Shown piece after piece: positions 55,708-61,156 of a DNA stretch of 61,156 nucleotides. The position numbers and the translations under genes were made by a program. The stretch's first letter is position 1. The number at the start of each line of letters is the position of its first letter. Under the pieces are notes generated by a model, which had not been told where the DNA came from, did not search any database, and saw nothing but the letters and a program-made list of their open reading frames with translations. The stretch is from Desulfurellaceae bacterium bin18 (GTDB taxonomy: Bacteria; Desulfobacterota; Binatia; Bin18). The stretch covers positions 1-61,156 of the forward strand of contig MPMI01000036.1 in the NCBI GenBank assembly GCA_002238415.1, written 5' to 3'.

Positions 55708-56421
55708 TTAATAGCCGGCTCGCGGTCTTTTCGGATATATGGGCTGTCTGGAGTGAATCCACTCCGCAGCGCTGCGGGTGTCCTTATTTCTCAGGGCTGA
55801 CCAGGCGTTTTTCAGGTCTGTCTCAAAAAGCGTCGTCGGATCTCCGGGCATCACGTGCCAATCGCCTCGTGCGACTTCGGAGTCAAGTTGACGGGGTGAC
55901 CAGCCAGCATAGCCCGCGTACACGTGAAACTGTGCCGTCGCTATCGCGGCCAACCGGGTTAAATTATCGGGGCTGGATGTCACTGAAACCTCTTCCGTGA
56001 TAGGCAGCGTTTCTCCAAGCGGAAATGTCTGTGAGCGAACAAGCAAGAGCATCTGGGCTCGTCCGACCGGACCTCCGGCATAGATCACATCCTCCGCATG
56101 CGGTTGGTCTGCCAAATGTGGCAGTGCACGCGCTAACTGAACATCCGTTGGACGATTGACCACCACGCCCATGGCACCCCGTTGGCTGTAGGCAACGAGA
56201 TAGATGACGGTCTGTGAGAAATTGGGGTCATGAAGATGATTTGCTGCGACGAGGAATTTCCCTTTCTCCAGTCTTTCGTCTGAGACGGCAGGAGGTGATA
56301 CGAAGAAGAATCCGAGGGGGGCCGACGAATGCCCAGAGAGCAGTGTCACTCCGAGCGTGAGCACGGCTAAAACAGGGAGAATGACGTATGATACGACCGT
56401 CACGATGCGAAACCTTACCAT
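55708..56421 (-). CDS. YqgE/AlgH family protein with N-terminal membrane segment
   Basis: A 237-residue protein. The YqgE domain starts at about residue 52 (LEKGKFLVAANHLHDPNFSQTVIYLVAY) and has GAMGVVVNRPTD, YAGGPVGRAQMLLLV, VYAGYAGWSPRQLDSEVARGDWHV and ends near FETDLKNAWSAL. It carries an N-terminal hydrophobic segment of about 20 residues (VVSYVILPVLAVLTLGVTLL), unusual for this normally cytoplasmic family. The function of YqgE is unknown. No clear ribosome site precedes the ATG, so the start could be later. Confidence 0.88.
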   Translation of the reverse strand: MVRFRIVTVVSYVILPVLAVLTLGVTLLSGHSSAPLGFFFVSPPAVSDERLEKGKFLVAANHLHDPNFSQTVIYLVAYSQRGAMGVVVNRPTDVQLARALPHLADQPHAEDVIYAGGPVGRAQMLLLVRSQTFPLGETLPITEEVSVTSSPDNLTRLAAIATAQFHVYAGYAGWSPRQLDSEVARGDWHVMPGDPTTLFETDLKNAWSALRNKDTRSAAEWIHSRQPIYPKRPRAGY

Positions 56422-56462
56422 TCTTTGACTGCGCAGCCAAATTATTCTCGACCCCTCATCTG

Positions 56463-56966
56463 TTACGGGAGTTTTGAGGTCACCTGTGAGAATTTAACCC
56501 GATTCTTGGCTACGATGCCATGTCGCTGGCAAAATCCGCTGTTGACTTCAAGCACATACTTGGCGGGGTATTTGGAGGGGATGCGGGCGGTGGAGTAGGG
56601 CGTTGTGTTTTCGGCGATATGGACGATGGTGAAGCTCGCGTTGATGTAGATTATATCGAGCGGTAGCGGGGTGTTTTTCATCCAAAAGCTGAGCAAGGTC
56701 TCTTGCGGGAAAATAAAGAGCATGCCGCTGAACGCCGGCAGTTCGTTGCGATACATGAGGCCGAGCTGACGTTTTTCCTGTGTGTCCGCAACTTCGACTG
56801 TGACGTGGACGGGGTCCCCGCCTTGAGGGTGAATGATGACCTGGGGAGAAGAGGAGGAAGGGAAAGGGCAGGCAAGAAGAAGGGGGACGAGAAGGAGTAG
56901 GGCATTCCCCCTCGCCCTATCCCTCTTCGAGAGAGAGTGGTGTCTTTGAAACGGAAGAGTCTGCAA
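56463..56966 (-). CDS. DUF192 lipoprotein
   Basis: A 167-residue protein. A hydrophobic segment ends in LLLACPF, a lipobox with Cys near residue 33, so it is probably lipid-anchored. The DUF192 domain follows: VHVTVEVADTQEKRQLGLMYRNELPAFSGMLFIFPQETLLSFWMKNTPLPLDIIYIN. The MKNT-x-PLDI and LEVNSGFC motifs are typical. The start is a TTG at 56966 with no good ribosome site, 11 bases after the Fe-S protein stop; it is the only start codon before the signal segment. Function unknown. Confidence 0.85.
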   Translation of the reverse strand: MQTLPFQRHHSLSKRDRARGNALLLLVPLLLACPFPSSSSPQVIIHPQGGDPVHVTVEVADTQEKRQLGLMYRNELPAFSGMLFIFPQETLLSFWMKNTPLPLDIIYINASFTIVHIAENTTPYSTARIPSKYPAKYVLEVNSGFCQRHGIVAKNRVKFSQVTSKLP

Positions 56967-56977
56967 CGTTCGATAAC

Positions 56978-59095
56978 TTAATGGGTCGTTTCTGCCTCTT
57001 CCGTGTGCGCCGCCTCTTCTTCGTCATTGAGTGATTCGGAGACGAGTTCAACGAGATCTTTGACCTGAACTTTCTCGTCAAGGTCCTTCCCTTTGACGGC
57101 ATCGTCCATCATGATCATGCAGTAAGGGCAGCCGACGGCAATGGTCTCGGGTTCGGCTTTCATGAGCTGGTCCACGCGGGTGTAGTTAATCCGTGAACCC
57201 TGGGTCTCTTCTTTCCAGACTGAGCCGCCGCCGGCTCCGCAACAGAAGGTGCGGCTTTTCGACTGCTCGACGTCATTGAGCTTGATGCCTGGAATGGCCC
57301 GCAAGGCCTCCCGAGGCGGCGCGTAACGACCATTGTGGCGACTGAGATAGCAGGGGTCGTGGAAGGTCGTGTTCTGCTCATTCAGGACGCGCGGGCTGAT
57401 CTTGTCTCGCTTGACCAACTCCTCAATATACTCCGAGCTGTGGTAGACTTTATAGTTCCCGCCCAGGTCCGGATATTCGTTGGCAATCGTATGGAAGCAG
57501 TGCGGACACTGGGTAATCACTTCCTTGACATTATAGCCATTCAGGGTCTGGACATTCTGCTCAGCAAGCGTGCTGTAGAGATATTCGTTGCCCAAACGCC
57601 GCGCCGGGTCGCCCGTACAGCCTTCCTCTTTGCCCAGAATGGCGAAGCGCAGGCCTGCTTTCTGCAAGATGTTGACCATGGCGGTAGAGACTTTTTGGTT
57701 GCGTTCATCAAACGAACCGGCGCAACCAACCCAATACAGCACCTCGGCTTCGGGGTCTTCGGCCAGGGTCTTCACTCCCAGACCGCTCGCCCAATCCGCG
57801 CGTTTGTCAAAACCCAGATTCCACGGGTTGGAATTGGTTTCCAGGCCCTTGAAGACGTTGACGACTTCTTGTGGAAACCGCGCTTCCATCATCACGTCGT
57901 AGCGCCGCATGTCCACAATACGTTGGATATGCTCGATATTGACCGGGCAGCCTTCCTCACACCAGCCACACGTCGTACAGCCCCAGATGACATCCTCAGT
58001 CGCCACCTCGGTAATCATATCTGCCCCATCCCAGACCGGCAGTTCGACCTGTGCGCCGTTTTGCGCGTTCTGCGCTTTGACCGCGGCAAGCTGTAAGAGA
58101 AAGGGCGTCTTTTGGATGAGATGCTCGCGTTGCACCATGACCAGCTTCTTGGGGTTCAGCGGCTTCTCCGTATTGACCGTGGGACAGTTGAGCGTACAGC
58201 GTCCACACTCAAGGCAGGATGCCATGTCGAGCAGTTGTTTCCAGCTATACTCTTCAACCTGCGAGACGCCAAAGGTCTCCGCGGTCTCAAAGTCGGTAAT
58301 CGGCTCCAGGCGCCCGCGGGGTTTCAGATTGCTGAAGAAGATATTGACCGGTGCCAGGAATATATGCCGCATTTTGGTAAACGGAATCAGACCGAAAAAT
58401 GCGGTGATAATGAGCAGGTGTACCCACCACACGATTTGATGCGTGCCTTCGCCGGCGTCGGCCAGAGCAAAGACACCGGCGAACGCCATCCCCGCATAGG
58501 CCCAGCCAGGGTGACTCGCGGGGTTGGTGTGAATACGAACCCCTTCCAGCATGAGACCGGTCACGCCAATGAGCAAGATGAGCAGCAGCGGCAGGCCATA
58601 GCCGACACGGTTCTCGAAATTATCAACCATTTTTTCTTCAGCCGGACCGGCATGGGCCGCCGGTCGCTGGACGTAGCGGCGATACAGAAACAGGCCGCAG
58701 GCGGTAATGAGCAATACTCCGCAGGTGTCGAGGACAAATTTATAGACTTTATAAAAGGCTCCAAAATAGAAGTGCATGGGCGTGTCATGCTCAAGGGTGA
58801 CCAACCCGGTGCCAATGAACAGGCCGAAGAAGGCGACAAAGAGTGTCAGATGGTAGAGACCTCCCGGCTTTTCCTGCACGACGTTGCCCTGCCCAAAGGC
58901 TTCGAGCAGAAACAGTTTGGTCCGCTCCGGAATATTATCAATACGGGTGGCCGCCGCCCCGTGCTTAATCCGGTGCCACCATTCGTAGGCGAGATATAGC
59001 GGCGCACCAAAGAAGGTGGTGAGCAGGAGCATATACATGACGACCTTGCCTGCCAGTGAGATATTCCACAAAATTTCCCTGGTGACCTCTTCCAT
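56978..59095 (-). CDS. Membrane Fe-S oxidoreductase (HdrD/GlpC-like, ETF:quinone type)
   Basis: A 705-residue protein. The first 250 residues hold about six membrane spans (NarI-like haem region). Two 4Fe-4S ferredoxin motifs follow (CLECGRCTLNCP, CTTCGWCEEGCP), then two CCG domains with HDPCYLSRHN and CCGAGGG that bind a non-cubane cluster as in heterodisulphide reductase. Such proteins pass electrons from acyl-CoA dehydrogenases through ETF to quinone. This fits the acyl-CoA genes in the window. The last 20 residues are Glu/Thr/His-rich. It is the upstream gene of a minus-strand run that includes DUF192 and YqgE. Confidence 0.9.
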   Translation of the reverse strand: MEEVTREILWNISLAGKVVMYMLLLTTFFGAPLYLAYEWWHRIKHGAAATRIDNIPERTKLFLLEAFGQGNVVQEKPGGLYHLTLFVAFFGLFIGTGLVTLEHDTPMHFYFGAFYKVYKFVLDTCGVLLITACGLFLYRRYVQRPAAHAGPAEEKMVDNFENRVGYGLPLLLILLIGVTGLMLEGVRIHTNPASHPGWAYAGMAFAGVFALADAGEGTHQIVWWVHLLIITAFFGLIPFTKMRHIFLAPVNIFFSNLKPRGRLEPITDFETAETFGVSQVEEYSWKQLLDMASCLECGRCTLNCPTVNTEKPLNPKKLVMVQREHLIQKTPFLLQLAAVKAQNAQNGAQVELPVWDGADMITEVATEDVIWGCTTCGWCEEGCPVNIEHIQRIVDMRRYDVMMEARFPQEVVNVFKGLETNSNPWNLGFDKRADWASGLGVKTLAEDPEAEVLYWVGCAGSFDERNQKVSTAMVNILQKAGLRFAILGKEEGCTGDPARRLGNEYLYSTLAEQNVQTLNGYNVKEVITQCPHCFHTIANEYPDLGGNYKVYHSSEYIEELVKRDKISPRVLNEQNTTFHDPCYLSRHNGRYAPPREALRAIPGIKLNDVEQSKSRTFCCGAGGGSVWKEETQGSRINYTRVDQLMKAEPETIAVGCPYCMIMMDDAVKGKDLDEKVQVKDLVELVSESLNDEEEAAHTEEAETTH

Positions 59096-59225
59096 GCCTG
59101 CCCTCCTGTACGGCTCTTTTTTGTGTCAGCTTTGAGGCCGAGCCGCAAGGGTGTCTCTCTGGACATCTGGTAGCAACGGAGCAGAATCGAATGATCCGGT
59201 GCATACGCCCGCTCATGCCGAAGCT

Positions 59226-59429
59226 CTAGTCGAGTAGCCTCAGTCCCCGATAGGTCGGCGGCTGCCACCCGCGCGCAAAACAGTCCTGGCACACGGGAAC
59301 AGTTTTCTTCACGCCGTCTTCTTCGACCAGGAACCCCCTGATGTATGGATATTCTGTGGAGACTACTTTTCCACAGTCCGGGTTCGCACACTGGACTCTC
59401 AGCATCGTATTTTCATGAGGACGTGCCAT
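59226..59429 (-). CDS. Small zinc-ribbon protein
   Basis: A 67-residue protein starting MARPHENTMLRVQCANPDCGK. Two cysteine pairs (CANPDC, CQDC) form a probable zinc ribbon around a central strand region (STEYPYIRGFLVEEDGVKKTVP). ATG 59429 has GGAGGCAGTA just upstream; an earlier ATG four codons upstream has none. It lies 130 bases before the Fe-S oxidoreductase gene on the same strand. Function unknown; similar small proteins bind nucleic acid or act as metal carriers. Confidence 0.7.
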   Translation of the reverse strand: MARPHENTMLRVQCANPDCGKVVSTEYPYIRGFLVEEDGVKKTVPVCQDCFARGWQPPTYRGLRLLD

Positions 59430-59509
59430 TACTGCCTCCACATTGCCCGGTCGTTATTGGATAAAAACCGTCCGTATATTAGAAGCCATCTCATACATGA
59501 AATGGTAGA

Positions 59510-59614
59510 GTGTGGAGCAGGACTCGACACGAAGACCTGACTGAGGAGCAATGGGGACTCATAGCGCCGTTGCTGTTTATGAGACGGCTGCTTGCTGATC
59601 GGACGATTATATAA
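59510..59614 (+). pseudogene. Transposase N-terminal remnant (IS5/IS1182-like)
   Basis: The frame reads RTRHEDLTEEQWGLIAPLLF before drifting to a stop at 59612-59614. The D-L-T-x-E-Q-W-x-L-I-x-P-L-L pattern is the usual N-terminus of IS5-type transposases. The rest of the gene is absent, and terminal inverted repeats were not found. It overlaps the end of the CoA-transferase gene by eight bases on the opposite strand. Confidence 0.45.
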
Positions 59615-60803
59615 TTCCATCGTCTTTGAGCCCGGCCAAATCTCCCTCGGTCAGACCCAGCAGAGAGCCGAAAATATCGGCATTGTTCTGCCCCAGGAGC
59701 GGCGCCGGTCGTACTTCGGCTGGAGAATCCGACATGTGTACTGCGCAGCCTGGCATCGTAAAACGGCCACGAGTTGGATGCTCGACACTTGTGATCATGC
59801 CGCGCTCTTTGAGATGTTCATTGGCCAAAATATCACCGCTGTCGAGCACGGCTCCACACGGCACTCCGGCCTTGCCGAAGGCTTCCATCACCGCAAATTT
59901 GTCCCGCTGTTTCGTCCAGTCCGCAATGATGGCAAACACTTCGTCAAAGTGTACATTGCGACTCTTTTGGTCGTGAAAGCGTGGGTCGTTGATGAGGGCC
60001 GCTCGGCCGATTGTGGTGAGGGTGCCCTCCCACATCGCCGGGGTGGTGTTAATGATGTAGGCGTAGTCGTTGGGCCCGCCCGGTGCGCAGGGATAGAGAT
60101 CGGTTGGGGCCATGGCCGCCAGCCGGTTGCCCGAGCGTTGGGCCGGGACGCTGCCGTAATAATGACTCATCATGCCAATGCGGGTCAGATTCACCACTGC
60201 GTCCTGCATGGCCACTTCGACTCGCTGGCCTGTGCCGGTTTTCTCGCGCTGGAGCAGGGCCGAGAGAATGCCAACCGCGCAGTGAATCCCGGTTCCGGTA
60301 TCGCCTATGGTCGGACCAGGTCGCAGCGGTGGCGTGTCCTGGGTGCCGGTGACACTCATGGCGCCGCCGGTGGCCTGGGCAATCATGTCAAAGCTCTTGA
60401 AGCCGGAATAGGGGCCGTAGGTCCCAAACCCTTTGACCTGAGCGTAGATAATCCGCGGATTGATTGCCGAGACAACATCGTACCCCAGACCCAGCTTGGC
60501 GATGGCGCCGGGACCGTAATTCTCGACCAGGACGTCAAAATGCGGCACGAGTTGCTTAAACAGGCTCATCCCTTTTTCACTTTTGAGATTGATGCTGATG
60601 CTCTTTTTGCTGGCATTCAACAAGAGAAAGTAGGGCGAATCGAGCCCCGGCTTATCGGTAATGAGATACCGGCCCTGGTCCCCGCCTTTGGGCGGTTCAA
60701 CCTTCACCACGTCTGCGCCCAGAAAGGCCAGGATTTCAGTACACGAAGGGCCAGCCTCAAATTGGGTTAAATCGAGTATTCGAATATGATCCAACGCGCT
60801 CAC
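59607..60803 (-). CDS. Family III CoA-transferase (CaiB/BaiF type)
   Basis: A 398-residue enzyme that moves CoA from an acyl-CoA to a free acid through an enzyme-bound anhydride. The start LDHIRILDLTQFEAGPSCTEILAFLGADVVKVEPPKGGDQGR is typical, with the nucleophilic Asp139 in SFDMIAQATGG. GPTIGDTGTGIHCAVGILSALLQREKTGTGQRVEVAMQDAVV is the conserved central block. The substrate is unknown; relatives act on oxalate, carnitine and bile acids. Its last 8 bases overlap a transposase-like remnant. It may activate an acid for the acyl-CoA genes of this window. Confidence 0.93.
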   Translation of the reverse strand: MSALDHIRILDLTQFEAGPSCTEILAFLGADVVKVEPPKGGDQGRYLITDKPGLDSPYFLLLNASKKSISINLKSEKGMSLFKQLVPHFDVLVENYGPGAIAKLGLGYDVVSAINPRIIYAQVKGFGTYGPYSGFKSFDMIAQATGGAMSVTGTQDTPPLRPGPTIGDTGTGIHCAVGILSALLQREKTGTGQRVEVAMQDAVVNLTRIGMMSHYYGSVPAQRSGNRLAAMAPTDLYPCAPGGPNDYAYIINTTPAMWEGTLTTIGRAALINDPRFHDQKSRNVHFDEVFAIIADWTKQRDKFAVMEAFGKAGVPCGAVLDSGDILANEHLKERGMITSVEHPTRGRFTMPGCAVHMSDSPAEVRPAPLLGQNNADIFGSLLGLTEGDLAGLKDDGII

Positions 60804-61054
60804 ACTGCACCCCCTTTTTTGTTTGGCAGTAGCGTACCTGTTGACGAACGTCGTAGTGAATATGGGCCAATACTAGCGCTGTTCTCTGCCTTCGACCAGA
60901 CCTCGCCTGAAACAGTCAGTCGATAACCTGAAAATCCTCCAGCCAAGTCTTGCGGAACGATAGATATGGATAATGGAACACTTAGATTTTGAAAACCGCG
61001 TCACGTGTGCTAGGGGGCTAGGAAGTAGGAGCGAATGTCTCAAGGAGGTGTCTG
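60804..61054. other. Spacer between CoA-transferase and the last partial gene
   Basis: No convincing gene is seen in these 251 bases. A candidate -10 GATAAT lies near 60968 but no good -35 stands at the right distance. The AAGGAGGTG at 61042-61050 is the ribosome site of the following gene. Confidence 0.4.
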
Positions 61055-61156
61055 ATGCGGACAAAGCACGTATTGAGCAGTCTGGTCATTGTTGTCCTGA
61101 TGGGCGGTGGCAGCTCGCGCGCGATGGCCGAGTTTTTCCCGTGGTGGGCGTTTGAC
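61055..61156 (+). CDS. Exported protein, N-terminal fragment (3' end outside window)
   Basis: An ATG follows an excellent AAGGAGGTG ribosome site. The first 34 residues read MRTKHVLSSLVIVVLMGGG and then SSRAMAEFFPWWAFD. A basic start, hydrophobic core and SSRAMA-EF cleavage site form a standard signal peptide. The mature part begins with aromatic residues; nothing more can be said of function. Confidence 0.75.
   Translation, partial: MRTKHVLSSLVIVVLMGGGSSRAMAEFFPWWAFD

Noticed and set aside
57335..58999. Two long plus-strand frames opposite the Fe-S oxidoreductase
   Set aside because: They mirror the coding strand and lack ribosome sites and domains.
59592..60770. 392-codon plus-strand frame opposite the CoA-transferase
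   Set aside because: The minus-strand protein has all CaiB/BaiF motifs; the plus-strand frame is a by-product of codon bias.

Overview
The window is a stretch of chromosome from a Gram-negative bacterium, roughly 55% G+C by eye. The Gram-negative reading rests on a TonB-dependent receptor, a TonB/ExbB/ExbD system, lipoproteins and a PBP4-type enzyme. The gene order smc-ftsY and zapB-zapA-[RNA-like spacer]-rny-tyrS-era, the membrane Fe-S oxidoreductase that serves acyl-CoA dehydrogenases, the split acyl-CoA carboxylase and a probable selenoprotein all recall Deltaproteobacteria-like lineages (Desulfobacterota, Binatota, Tectomicrobia). That placement is inference from gene content, not a phylogeny. 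No tRNA, rRNA, CRISPR array, prophage or intact insertion sequence was seen.

Layout. 1-3.0 kb: the end of a TonB-dependent receptor, facing a Trm112-like protein and an exported M20 peptidase. 3.2-8.6 kb: an SDR dehydrogenase, then RNase G with the two-domain radical SAM protein. 8.7-18.9 kb: housekeeping genes (HNH protein, smc, ftsY, zapB-like, zapA, a structured spacer that may hold 6S RNA, rny, tyrS, era). 19-20.7 kb: an AtoE-type transporter and a DUF1820 protein. 20.7-25.2 kb: dacB and a lipid-type operon (thiolase-like protein, DUF35 protein, acyl-CoA dehydrogenase). 25.3-29.7 kb: metF, a gentisate-dioxygenase-like cupin, a MetE-core methyltransferase and four small or unknown genes. 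29.8-30.6 kb: an A+T-rich, apparently foreign gene for a secreted delta-class carbonic anhydrase. 30.7-34.9 kb: sufT, an alpha/beta-hydrolase lipoprotein, a nitroreductase, an ArsC-like protein whose reading frame needs UGA read as selenocysteine, a stand-alone LeuA regulatory domain and a ferredoxin.

35-43.7 kb: guaB, guaA, dnaE, hflX and pgsA. A terminator hairpin ends 26 bases before guaB. A 26-bp tandem duplication has shifted the frame at the end of hflX. 43.8-50 kb: a tandem EthD protein, a two-domain ThyX-like protein and a three-gene biotin-dependent acyl-CoA carboxylase. 50-55 kb: a six-gene TonB2/TtpC-type energy-transduction operon (DUF3450, long ExbB, ExbB, ExbD, TonB, TPR). 55.3-61.2 kb: small stress or unknown proteins (NTF2-like, YqgE, DUF192), the membrane Fe-S oxidoreductase, a small zinc-ribbon protein, a transposase remnant, a family III CoA-transferase and the start of an exported protein.

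How they work together. Much of the accessory content handles acyl-CoA thioesters: dehydrogenase, thiolase-like/DUF35 pair, CoA-transferase, carboxylase, electron transfer to quinone and a short-chain fatty acid transporter. The TonB system and receptor would take up large ligands. The strongest new observation is the ArsC-like selenoprotein at 33296-33655, which a standard gene call would truncate at an internal GTG.
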